64,000 bases of DNA from Rhodopirellula halodulae (lineage in GTDB: Bacteria; Planctomycetota; Planctomycetia; Pirellulales; Pirellulaceae), in NCBI RefSeq assembly GCF_020966775.1, contig NZ_JAJKFV010000033.1:35436-99435 (forward strand), in the 5' to 3' direction. This document shows positions 29,202 to 37,162 of this stretch, piece by piece. The notes beneath the pieces were generated by a model. It had not been told where the DNA came from. It saw only the letters and a list, made by a program, of their open reading frames with translations, and did no database searches. Numbering within the stretch: the stretch's first letter is position 1; every line of letters starts with the position of its first letter. The position numbers and the translations under genes were made by a program.

Positions 29202-29649
29202 GCCACGGCAACTTGCGTTTTGGTTTGACGGTGCCATAAACGCCCAAATCTTCGAGTGGGATATCGGGCCATTCCAAGGGCAATGTTACCGACGGCAATT
29301 CGGGCGAAATCTCAAGTGGTAGTCGGGTAAAGAAGAACTGTTCAGCCTGAGCGAAGTGTTTGTCATTGTGAAAACGGTACAAGACGGCGCGGAGTTGGAG
29401 ATAGTAGACGCCGGATTCACGTGGGATCGAAAATGGGATCAGGCCCGGAATGTCGATGGAGTCCGCATCTAGGTCGACGTACTTGTACACCGTGTGGCAA
29501 TCGGTGACTGAGTCGCCGGGCGGGTCGCCATCAAACGGCGGTGGAGTGTCAGCAGTCGGGACTCGAAAGAATGCGACGTCGAGTGAGAACCCACGAGCGG
29601 TTGGCAAGTTCGAGTGCTCAATGACACCGTCGAAGGTCAAATCTGCCAT
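29179..29649 (-). CDS. Hypothetical protein, gene of predicted cassette 3
   Basis: A 156-residue soluble protein beginning MADLTFDGVIEHSN. It has beta-rich stretches (GVYYLQLRAVLYRFH, FFFTRLPLEIS) and no recognised domain. The gene is opposite to the cassette orientation; its start codon lies eight bases from the GTGGCCGCTAAC core at 29657. Its last four to five codons and the stop lie beyond the predicted boundary (G29195/T29196), inside the attC of cassette 2, so the stop codon is provided by the neighbouring cassette. Confidence 0.55.
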   Translation of the reverse strand: MADLTFDGVIEHSNLPTARGFSLDVAFFRVPTADTPPPFDGDPPGDSVTDCHTVYKYVDLDADSIDIPGLIPFSIPRESGVYYLQLRAVLYRFHNDKHFAQAEQFFFTRLPLEISPELPSVTLPLEWPDIPLEDLGVYGTVKPKRKLPWPLTWFLR

Positions 29650-29668
29650 TTAGGTAGTGGCCGCTAAC
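29196..29668. mobile_element. Integron-type gene cassette 3, right end incomplete (predicted)
   Basis: Starts at GTTAGCGGCCAC (29195-29206) and contains its exact reverse complement GTGGCCGCTAAC at 29657-29668, the expected left core of its own attC. The sequence after 29668 does not show the conserved AACGGAAGGTTTT or ACCATGTT blocks, so the attC is either very divergent or truncated. Coordinates stop at the last supported base. 29669-29808 shows nothing else. Confidence 0.6.
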
Positions 29669-29808
29669 GAGTATTTGAACGAAAGAGTGTCGCCCATGCT
29701 TGAAACGGGTCTCGCCAATATTACCAGACCTTGTTTCCAGATCCGTTGTTCGTTCCCAGAAGTTCGATTCCCGACGTCGCGGCTTGGCAGGCTTGCACGC
29801 AGCATTTT

Positions 29809-30297
29809 TTAGCCGTTCGTGGTTTGACGTTGGTGTTCGTACAGGGCGATGCCGGCGGTCACGCTGAGGTTCAAACTGCGGACCTGTTCTCGCATTGGAA
29901 GCCTGAGAGATCGCGGATCATCCGGCTTCAAGATCGATGCGGGCAGTCCACTCGTTTCTCGTCCAAAAACCAGCACGTCACCCAGTTGGAAATCGGCTTC
30001 CCAAATCGTGCGTCGCGCAAACTTCGAAAAGAAAAAGAACCGTTCCGGATCCAAACGCTGGCACAACACTTCCCATGAAGGCACCGGTTCCCAGTCCAAA
30101 TACTGCCAATAGTCCAAGCCGGCCCGCCGCACTCGTTTCTCGTCAAATTGAAACGATGCTGGCTCCACAATCCACAGTTTAGCCCCGACCGCAACGCACG
30201 TGCGTCCGATATTCCCCGTGTTCTGGGGGATTTCGGGTTGGTAGAGGACAACGTGGGCGGGCTGAGTCGCCGCTAAGGGTGAACTGTCGGACATCAT
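29809..30297 (-). CDS. trmL: tRNA (cytidine(34)-2'-O)-methyltransferase
   Basis: A 162-residue SPOUT-class methyltransferase that 2'-O-methylates the wobble base of some leucine tRNAs. Motifs: HVVLYQPEIPQNTGNIGRT at the N-terminus, the VFGRETSGLP knot segment and the C-terminal SLNLSVTAGIALYE, all in the order and length of TrmL/CspR/YibK. The start is one of the tandem ATGs at 30297 or 30294; the frame to 30402 has no family match. It marks the right end of the accessory region. Confidence 0.9.
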   Translation of the reverse strand: MMSDSSPLAATQPAHVVLYQPEIPQNTGNIGRTCVAVGAKLWIVEPASFQFDEKRVRRAGLDYWQYLDWEPVPSWEVLCQRLDPERFFFFSKFARRTIWEADFQLGDVLVFGRETSGLPASILKPDDPRSLRLPMREQVRSLNLSVTAGIALYEHQRQTTNG

Positions 30298-30613
30298 CGG
30301 GACATTGAAACGAAACGAAACAAGTCGCAACATCGTTGGTTGCGAAATGAGTATCCTACGGTGACTTCGGTGGTTGTCCCAGCCAGTTGAGAACGTGTCC
30401 ACATCACGGCTCGTCGCAAGCGGCAGGAACGAACACCGTCCCGCCCCACATCCTGCCTTGGGTAGACGATCCTCTCCACGAACCCAGTCCGCAACAGCTC
30501 AACCGATTCGCGGGCCAACCGCGGCTGACTTGGTTCCTGGTTCGATGCGATCGTCGCATGCCTTTCGGCACGGCACCGTTCACGAACGTTTCTTTCCCTC
30601 CGACGATTGCAAC
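30298..30613. other. Intergenic region between divergent trmL and DUF1080 gene
   Basis: About 315 bases that should carry two divergent promoters. No repeat, RNA or supported small gene seen; frames that cross it are extensions of the flanking genes. Confidence 0.5.
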
Positions 30614-31936
30614 ATGACTCGTACCTTGAACTTTCGATCGCTCTTCGGCCTCGTCGCGGCAGCGTGTCTCGCGACCACCAGCATGGCTCAGGATTCCAGC
30701 GCTTCATCCGCATGGAAAACACTCTTCAACGGCGAGGATCTATCAGGATGGCACGGCCAACCACACTTTGATCCGTACAAGTTGGCAGAACTTTCTGACG
30801 AAGAACGCCAAGCCAAGATTGCGGAATGGACCGAAGACGCAAAGAAACATTGGTCGGTCGAGAATGGCGAACTGGTCAACGACGGCCACGGCGCTTACCT
30901 GACGACAGACGAAACCTATTCCGATTATGAGTTGAAGCTGGAATATCGCACGGTCGCCAAAGCGGACAGTGGGATCTACTTGAAAGGCACGCCTCAAGTT
31001 CAGATTTGGGACAGCACCGACGAAGGCAAGTTCAGCTTGGGAGCCAACCTGGGCAGTGGTGCTTTGTGGAACAATTCACCTGGTGCTGCGGGGAAGGACC
31101 CGTTGGTCAAAGCCGACAAGCCGTTCGGCGAGTGGAACTCGGTTCGCATCGTACAAGTCGGCTCGCGAACGTCCGTTTGGCTGAACGATCAGATGACCGT
31201 GGACCATGCGATCATGGAAAACTACTGGCGACGCGACGAGCCTTTGCCACCGTCAGGTCCGATTCAGCTTCAAACCCACGGCGGCGAGATCCGTTGGCGA
31301 AACATCATGGTTCGTCCCATTGAGATCGACGAAGCCAATGACATCTTGGCGTCGCATCACACCGATGGTTTTCAGTCGGTCTTCGATGGAAAGACACTGG
31401 ATGGCTGGGTGGGGGCGGTCAACGATTATGAGGTTACCGAAGATGGAACGATCCAGTGCCAGAAGGGCAAAGGAGGCAACCTGTTGACGGAGAAGGAATA
31501 CGATGACTTCACGGTGCGTCTGCGTTTCCGCTTGCCACCTCGCGGCAACAACGGCTTGGCAATTCGTGCTCCCTTACAAGGCAATCCCGCCTACGCCGCG
31601 ATGACGGAGTTGCAAGTCTTGGACAACGACCATCCCGCTTATGCCAAATTGGATCAGCGGCAATACCATGGTTCGGCATACGGAATGGCGGCAGCCAAAC
31701 GCGGTTACCTGCGTCCGACCGGTGAGTGGAACTTCCAACAAGTCACGGTGATCGGCCCCACGATTCGCGTCGAGTTGAATGGCAACATCATCCTGAACAC
31801 GGACTTGTCGCAGATCGATGACTACATGGCCGACAGCCCGCACCCTGGGAAGACGCGCAAGTCAGGGCACTTCGGTTTCGCTGGACACAACGACCCGGTG
31901 GAATTCAAAGACATCTCGATTCGCGAAGAAAAATAG
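30614..31936 (+). CDS. Secreted protein with two DUF1080 (3-keto-disaccharide hydrolase-like) domains
   Basis: A 440-residue protein with a signal peptide (FRSLFGLVAAACLATTSMAQ). Two DUF1080 domains of about 190 residues follow: the first opens WKTLFNGEDLSGWHG, the second FQSVFDGKTLDGWVG; each contains an LxLEYR/VRLRFR strand and a late FGHF/IQLQTHGGEIRWRNI-type block. DUF1080 has a LamG-like jelly-roll fold and is found in enzymes that hydrolyse 3-keto-glycosides. The ATG at 30614 precedes the signal peptide. A hairpin at 31999-32029 may end the transcript. Confidence 0.85.
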   Translation: MTRTLNFRSLFGLVAAACLATTSMAQDSSASSAWKTLFNGEDLSGWHGQPHFDPYKLAELSDEERQAKIAEWTEDAKKHWSVENGELVNDGHGAYLTTDETYSDYELKLEYRTVAKADSGIYLKGTPQVQIWDSTDEGKFSLGANLGSGALWNNSPGAAGKDPLVKADKPFGEWNSVRIVQVGSRTSVWLNDQMTVDHAIMENYWRRDEPLPPSGPIQLQTHGGEIRWRNIMVRPIEIDEANDILASHHTDGFQSVFDGKTLDGWVGAVNDYEVTEDGTIQCQKGKGGNLLTEKEYDDFTVRLRFRLPPRGNNGLAIRAPLQGNPAYAAMTELQVLDNDHPAYAKLDQRQYHGSAYGMAAAKRGYLRPTGEWNFQQVTVIGPTIRVELNGNIILNTDLSQIDDYMADSPHPGKTRKSGHFGFAGHNDPVEFKDISIREEK

Positions 31937-31998
31937 TTTTTGAGGGCGGCGGATCATACGGATCCGACTCCGGTTCAAAACGTCAAACAACAACATCG

Positions 31999-32029
31999 AT
32001 AGCCGCGGTCCATGCAGGAACGCGGCTAT
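31999..32029 (+). terminator. Hairpin after DUF1080 gene, possible terminator
   Basis: ATAGCCGCG (31999-32007) pairs with CGCGGCTAT (32021-32029), a perfect 9-bp stem with a 13-base loop, 62 bases past the stop. It is followed only by TCTCATG, not a strong T run. Confidence 0.45.
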
Positions 32030-32173
32030 TCTCATGAAGATCTAGTCGACCGCCATCGTCGTCATTTGGACACACTCGTTTCTGCGAGTCACGGATCGTA
32101 TACTCATGGCCACTAGACCAATCCACCCAGCCGACGCTGTCCCCCCAATCCGCCAACCTGCTGGTCCACCGCC

Positions 32174-34321
32174 ATGAACTTCCGCAACCTATTGAAGCCA
32201 CTGAAGCGTCGAGTCCTTCAACGTTCCCAGACTGCCTCACGCCGGGGAAGTGACGTCGAATGGTCCGCGGAGACATTGGAACCCCGTCTGTTGCTGGCGG
32301 GTGACGCGGGGCAGGAGATCAGCTTTGCTGCGAACGCTTCGGGGATCCAGATTCAGGCGATCGGTGAAACGGGCGAGGAGTATCTGGAGGTCCGCTATGA
32401 CAATCGAGACATTGGCTACATGCTTTTGACGACGGAGTGGGCGACTTACCAGTTCGACGTCGACTACACCTCGATTGACCCATCGAAGTTGCAGATTCAT
32501 TTTCTAAATGATTTGTACGATCCCGATCAGGGCATCGATCGAAATGCACAAATTGGAAGCGTCACGATCGGGGATCAGGTACTGAGCAGTGACGCGGCGG
32601 ACGTTTTCTCGACGGGAACTTGGTTGGCAGAAGACGGCATTGTGGCGGGATCCGGTCGTGGCAGCGTTTTGAATGCCAATGGTTACCTTCAATACGGCAC
32701 CCCCACCGGTTCGGAATTGGTCGTCTACGCGCGTGGCGCCGAAGGCGCTGAATTGATGAGCGTGCAGGCGGGCGAGTATCACGCGAATCGCATCAACGTG
32801 GGAACCGAATTGCAAGCTTATCGTTTCTATGTGAACGAAGTCATTGACCCAAACTCGGTTCGCATCGAATTCTTGAACGATCTTTATCGCCCCGATCTCG
32901 GGATCGATCAAAACCTCATCATCGACCGCATCGAATTGGATGGGGTGACCTACCAAAGCGAAGACGCATCGACCTACGTGACCGGCGTGTTCCGCGATGG
33001 ACAAATTCGATCGGGTTACTATCAAACCGAACAGATCGATGCTCGCGGGTACATGCAATTTGACGCAACCACGTTTGAAAGCGAACGTTACCGACTGGAT
33101 CAGTCCATTGTCGGTGACGGTTTGACAGAACTGACCACGACGTTCCCGTTTGATGATCATCACGCGATCAACTCGAACAATCAGTCCGTGCTGGCTTGGA
33201 CCGAAACGGACTGGGGCCAAGGAAGCACTTTCGTTCGCACCATCAATGTTCAAGTCGTCAATGCCGATGGCACCGTGGACGAGAACTTCAATGGCGGTGA
33301 GCCCGTTGATTTGATCGCGGCGACGATGGCCCACCTGAATGACACCTCGGGTGAAACCTATCGCTATTCACTTCGAGAAGTCGCGACTGACTCACAAGAT
33401 CGCATTCTGGCTCAGGTTCAGAAGTACGACACCAATGGATTTTTCAATAACTACACGACTTTTTTGATCCGTTTGCAGGCCGACGGTCAATTTGACGCCG
33501 GCTTCGCCAGTAATGGCTTTTTGCAAATCAACGAAGGCAGCATCACCACCGCCTCAGCGATGGCTCTCGACGGCCAAGACCGAATTTTGGTTAGCAACGC
33601 GACGACCATTGCCCGCTACAACTCCGATGGTTCGGCGGACAACTCCTTCGGGGATTCCGGATCGACTGGCATCCCAGCACCTGACGTGGCGAACTACACG
33701 CCAGGCAGCACGAAACTGGCCATCCGTGACGACAACTCAATTGTCGTGCTGACCGGATTGCAATACAACGCCAACCCATCCGCGAACTATTTGGTGCAAC
33801 TGAACGAAGACGGTTCGACCGGGACTTGGTTCGGTGACAACGGCATTGTTTCGATTCCTTACCAGCAATTCTCGCTGTATTCGAACTTCAGCGAACGGTT
33901 CGAGCAGATGATTGTCGACGATCAAGGCCGAATCACGTTGCTTGGGGATGTCGCGGTTCTGCGATACACCATCAACGGTCAATTGGACGCAACGTTCGGT
34001 GACGGCGGGCGAACGTTACTGCCCGAATACACCGTTTCGGACGGACAAGTGTTCTTTGGTTCGTACAACAATTTCTTCATCCAAGACGGCGAGGGTCGTT
34101 TCCTGATTCCATACGTCGGCGGCTTGGCGAGATTGACGGCGGACGGCCAACTGGATGCGACCTTCGGCGGCGGCGACGGGTTGGCTGCGTTCCAACCGAT
34201 CGAGAATGGTAATTTGCAAACCTACTCTGTTCGCGAAGGTTTGATCGACAACGATGGTGAGCTTCGCACCTTGGCAAGAGCCAACACCGGGTTCGGTGTG
34301 GCTTATTGGGAATTGGTTTGA
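32174..34321 (+). CDS. Secreted LEPR-LLAG protein with CBM60-like and delta-60 repeat regions
   Basis: A 715-residue protein. The N-terminus is basic (KRRVLQRSQTASRRGS) and then shows ETLEPRLLLAGD at about residues 36-47, the export signature found in many Rhodopirellula surface proteins. Two related blocks follow (about 60-165 and 178-285), each with a strand-rich motif FLNDLY[DR]PD[QL]GID; they resemble calcium-dependent xylan-binding (CBM60-like) modules. The C-terminal half consists of delta-60-type repeats (DSQDRILAQVQ, LDGQDRILVSNATT, DGQFDAGF, GQLDATFGDGG), usually a beta-propeller. Likely an exported carbohydrate-binding or adhesion protein; no catalytic motif. Confidence 0.75.
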   Translation: MNFRNLLKPLKRRVLQRSQTASRRGSDVEWSAETLEPRLLLAGDAGQEISFAANASGIQIQAIGETGEEYLEVRYDNRDIGYMLLTTEWATYQFDVDYTSIDPSKLQIHFLNDLYDPDQGIDRNAQIGSVTIGDQVLSSDAADVFSTGTWLAEDGIVAGSGRGSVLNANGYLQYGTPTGSELVVYARGAEGAELMSVQAGEYHANRINVGTELQAYRFYVNEVIDPNSVRIEFLNDLYRPDLGIDQNLIIDRIELDGVTYQSEDASTYVTGVFRDGQIRSGYYQTEQIDARGYMQFDATTFESERYRLDQSIVGDGLTELTTTFPFDDHHAINSNNQSVLAWTETDWGQGSTFVRTINVQVVNADGTVDENFNGGEPVDLIAATMAHLNDTSGETYRYSLREVATDSQDRILAQVQKYDTNGFFNNYTTFLIRLQADGQFDAGFASNGFLQINEGSITTASAMALDGQDRILVSNATTIARYNSDGSADNSFGDSGSTGIPAPDVANYTPGSTKLAIRDDNSIVVLTGLQYNANPSANYLVQLNEDGSTGTWFGDNGIVSIPYQQFSLYSNFSERFEQMIVDDQGRITLLGDVAVLRYTINGQLDATFGDGGRTLLPEYTVSDGQVFFGSYNNFFIQDGEGRFLIPYVGGLARLTADGQLDATFGGGDGLAAFQPIENGNLQTYSVREGLIDNDGELRTLARANTGFGVAYWELV

Positions 34322-34443
34322 AGCCTGATTTGAATTGGTCGTCGTGAAAGCATCCTTCGCGAAGGATTCGTCGCGTCGTGAAAGCGGGTTGCTGATTGCG
34401 ACTGGCCCCCCAGCCGATGTGGTGATTCGGAACCTCTGCCTCT

Positions 34444-35922
34444 TCAACACTTCGGCGGAACGAGGTCCCAACCTTCTGCGGCCTGATCGGTTTCTTCGGG
34501 CGAGGCTGGGATTTCCGGCATCCATTCCATCTTTGCCACGGTCAGCGACACCGCCGTGATCACCACCGCAGCCACGAGGTTCAGGAACAAACCATTGCGG
34601 GCCATCTCGTCGGTGCGAATGCCACCTGCGCCAAAAACAATCACGTTCGGCGCCGTCGCGACCGGCAACATGAACGCGCAGGAACAACTGATCGTTCCCG
34701 GCAGCATCAACAACGCAGGCGGCAAGCCGACTTCGATGGAAAGCGCCGCCAAAATGGGCAGCAACAACATCGCCGTCGCGGTGCTGCTGGTGATCTCCGT
34801 CAAGAACGTCACCAGCAAACAGATCGACAGAACGATCAACCAGGACGGGGCTTCTTTCAAAAACGTCAATTGCTGACCGATGGCAACGCTCAAACCGGAT
34901 TCATCAAATCCCATCGCCAGCGCCATCCCGCCCCCGAACATGATCAGGATTCCCCACGGAATCTTGGTGGCCGTTTCCCAGTCCATCAGCCGGCTGCCTT
35001 GTTTCAAACCATCCGGGCAAAGGAAAAGAAACAACGATGCCCCCAACGCGATCGTGGCATCACCGACTTTGGAACCATCCCACGGAAGCAGCCCGGTCCA
35101 GCCGCCCCAAGGGCCGACACGAGTCATCCACAAGAGCGCCGTGACACCAAACACCGCCAGCAGATAAATCTCGTTCTTCGCGATTGGTTCGATTTCTGGC
35201 ATGGTGACGGCGGAAGCATCATCGAGCTTTCGACACAGCCACCACCAAATGATCGGGATCAGGATGCAAGTGATCGGTAACCCGAACGCCATCCAAGTGG
35301 CAAACGGAACCTCCACGCCAAATTTCTTCTGCATCTCACCCATGAACACCACGTTCGGCGGCGTTCCAATTGGAGTCGCCATTCCACCGACGCTGGCGGA
35401 GAACGCGATTCCCAGCAGCAATGGCACGCGCAACTTTGTGTCTTTGGTTTGCGACAACACCGCCATCGCGATCGGCAACATCATCAATGCCGTCGCGGAA
35501 TTGCTGATCCACATGGAAAGCGATGCGGTCGCCAACATGAACCCCAGCACCAATCGTTTGCCGCCTTGGCCGCCCACCAATCGAACCATGTTGATGGCAA
35601 TGCGGCGGTGAGCGCCACTGCGTTCCATCGCTGCCGAAAGCAAAAAGCCGCCAAGCAACAACAGAATCATCGAATGGCCGTATGCGTTGGCAACTTCACC
35701 GTGGCTGATGATGCCCAACGTCGGCAATGCGACAAACGGCAATAAACCCACCACGGCAATGTGCAAGCATTCGAAGATCCACCACAACGCGCACGTGATG
35801 GCAACGCCCGCACAAGCCGACGCGGGATCAGACAACCCGGATCGATTGGCAACCAGTGCGATGCCGATCGCGATTAGCGGCGCGATCGGCAGCATCCATT
35901 TGGAAAGCTTGTCGAGATTCAT
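34444..35922 (-). CDS. DASS/SLC13-family sodium-coupled anion symporter
   Basis: A 492-residue transporter of the divalent anion:sodium symporter family with about 12 hydrophobic segments. Signatures are the paired SNSATALMMLPIA and SSTATAMLLLPIL repeats, and the TPIGTPPNVVF and ATAPNVIVFG motifs, which form the sodium and substrate site. Substrates of this family are dicarboxylates, sulfate or citrate. The start ATG at 35922 overlaps the stop of the RbsD/FucU-like gene by ATGA, so the two are co-translated. This pairing suggests uptake coupled to sugar metabolism, which is unusual for DASS proteins. Confidence 0.88.
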   Translation of the reverse strand: MNLDKLSKWMLPIAPLIAIGIALVANRSGLSDPASACAGVAITCALWWIFECLHIAVVGLLPFVALPTLGIISHGEVANAYGHSMILLLLGGFLLSAAMERSGAHRRIAINMVRLVGGQGGKRLVLGFMLATASLSMWISNSATALMMLPIAMAVLSQTKDTKLRVPLLLGIAFSASVGGMATPIGTPPNVVFMGEMQKKFGVEVPFATWMAFGLPITCILIPIIWWWLCRKLDDASAVTMPEIEPIAKNEIYLLAVFGVTALLWMTRVGPWGGWTGLLPWDGSKVGDATIALGASLFLFLCPDGLKQGSRLMDWETATKIPWGILIMFGGGMALAMGFDESGLSVAIGQQLTFLKEAPSWLIVLSICLLVTFLTEITSSTATAMLLLPILAALSIEVGLPPALLMLPGTISCSCAFMLPVATAPNVIVFGAGGIRTDEMARNGLFLNLVAAVVITAVSLTVAKMEWMPEIPASPEETDQAAEGWDLVPPKC

Positions 35923-36368
35923 CCATCCATCCGCACACCGATGGTGAGCAGAAGATTCGCGTAGCGTTGCTGGTCACCGGTTTGAATCGTCAACACATGG
36001 TCATCCGTGATCACGTGATCGTAGAACGCCCATTTTTCGAGTGGTTGCAATTCGACGCTGCTGCCGGCGTCTTTCAGTGACTTGCGATAGTCTTCCCAAA
36101 CCGGTGGATCTCCGTCCAACGCATACGGTCCCTCGGTTTCGGTTTGCATCGTCATCGCGGCTTCAAAAGGAACCGCCGACAGCAGGGCCTGCAGCACTTG
36201 GTTGCAAGAAACCAAACCGGGGCTGAGATTCAAACTGACCAATTTCGCGTTCTTTCCACGCTTGTTAAGCGCGGGGTAATTGCCGTCCGCGATCAAGATC
36301 GTGCTGTGGTGTCCCGCCGCGGCACAGATGGCAGAGATTTCCGGGTGAATGAGATTGGAAAGAAGCAT
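35919..36368 (-). CDS. RbsD/FucU-family sugar mutarotase
   Basis: A 149-residue protein of the D-ribose pyranase / L-fucose mutarotase family, which converts sugar anomers. Clear motifs are LSNLIHPEISAICAAAGHHSTILIADGNYPA at the N-terminus (20-residue part read as LIHPEISAI plus ILIADGNYP) and VEAL-like EFVQ replaced by AMTMQ and YANLLLTIGV at the end. The aspartate in IADGNYP and a histidine near the start are the family's catalytic candidates. The stop overlaps the DASS symporter start by ATGA. 173-bp repeats lie directly upstream. Confidence 0.85.
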   Translation of the reverse strand: MLLSNLIHPEISAICAAAGHHSTILIADGNYPALNKRGKNAKLVSLNLSPGLVSCNQVLQALLSAVPFEAAMTMQTETEGPYALDGDPPVWEDYRKSLKDAGSSVELQPLEKWAFYDHVITDDHVLTIQTGDQQRYANLLLTIGVRMDG

Positions 36369-36534
36369 GAATTTAGTCTCAGTGGGGAAACAGATCAGGT
36401 TGAAAAGGGTAATTGTCTAAACGGAACGTGTTTGAAAAGGAAGATTGCAAGGATGTGGTTCGTTCGGAATGTCAAATCATTCGTCAATCAAAATTGCATT
36501 CGTCTTCCAAAACTCACCATCCATTCGCACCAAG

Positions 36535-36596
36535 TAGCCGAACGGCGTTAGCCGCGGTTGGCGTTCCAATAACGGTGGCGAACGTCAAAACGGCTA
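36535..36596. repeat. Palindrome copy 1 in the tandem array
   Basis: TAGCCG...ACGGCGTTAGCCGCGG is followed after a short loop by a related reversed arm ending CAAAACGGCTA. The right arm (GGTGGCGAACGTC) has drifted more than the left. Confidence 0.8.
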
Positions 36597-36707
36597 CGAG
36601 GTTGGTCGGAATGTCAAATCATTCGTCAATCAATATTTGTCTGCCGATCGTCAATCATCTGATGCCAACTCAACGCCTCTCGCAACTCACCATCCATTCG
36701 CACCAAG

Positions 36708-36769
36708 TAGCCGCACGGCGTTAGCCGCGGTTGGCGTTCCAACAACCGTGGCTAACGCCAAAACGGCTA
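36708..36769. repeat. Palindrome copy 2 in the tandem array
   Basis: Left arm TAGCCGCACGGCGTTAGCC, right arm GGCTAACGCCAAAACGGCTA; near-perfect inverted repeat with GTTAGCC/GGCTAAC inner part. Confidence 0.8.
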
Positions 36770-36880
36770 TGGGGTTGGTCGAAATGTCAAATCATTCGTC
36801 AGTCAATATTCGTTTGCCGATCGCCAATCATGTGATGCCAACTCACCCCCTCTCGAAACTCACCATCCATTCGCAACAAA

Positions 36881-36942
36881 TAGCCGCACGGCGTTAGCCG
36901 CGGTTGGCGCTCAACTAACCGTGGCGAACGCCAAAACGGCTA
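36881..36942. repeat. Palindrome copy 3 in the tandem array
   Basis: Same left arm; right arm GGCGAACGCCAAAACGGCTA, loop differs (GCGCTCAACTAA). Confidence 0.8.
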
Positions 36943-37053
36943 TGGGGTTGGTCGAAATGTCAAATCATTCGTCAATCAATATTCGTTTGCCTATCGTCAA
37001 TCGTCTGGTGCCAATTCAACGCCTCTCGAAACTCACCATCCATTCGCACCAAG

Positions 37054-37115
37054 TAGCCGCACGGCGTTAGCCGCGGTTGGAAATCCTAAAACCGTGGCTA
37101 ACGCCAAAACGGCTA
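37054..37115. repeat. Palindrome copy 4 in the tandem array
   Basis: Stem conserved, loop replaced by GGAAATCCTAAAA, followed by the diverged end of the array at about 37130. Confidence 0.8.
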
Positions 37116-37162
37116 CGAGTTCACTCGAAACATTGAATCACTCGTCGATTCGAAACATCTCG

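Larger units (their letters stand above)
36460..37130. repeat. 173-bp tandem repeat array, four copies
   Basis: The block AACTCACCATCCATTCGCA begins at 36511, 36684, 36857 and 37030 (period exactly 173 bp), and GTCAAATCATTCGTCA begins at 36471, 36613, 36786 and 36959. The first interval is 31 bp shorter, from loss of DNA after 36490. Each copy contains one large imperfect palindrome (see the four palindrome entries). No gene; it separates the sugar isomerase gene from the mutarotase-symporter unit. Confidence 0.9.

Noticed and set aside
31999..32029. A strong intrinsic terminator
   Set aside because: The stem is perfect but no T run follows, so it is listed only as a possible terminator.
37054..37115. 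Reading the GTTAGCC/GGCTAAC palindromes as attC sites
   Set aside because: They are tandem in noncoding DNA, carry no genes between them, and lack the ACAACGGAAGGTTTT and ACCATGTT blocks of the cassette sites.
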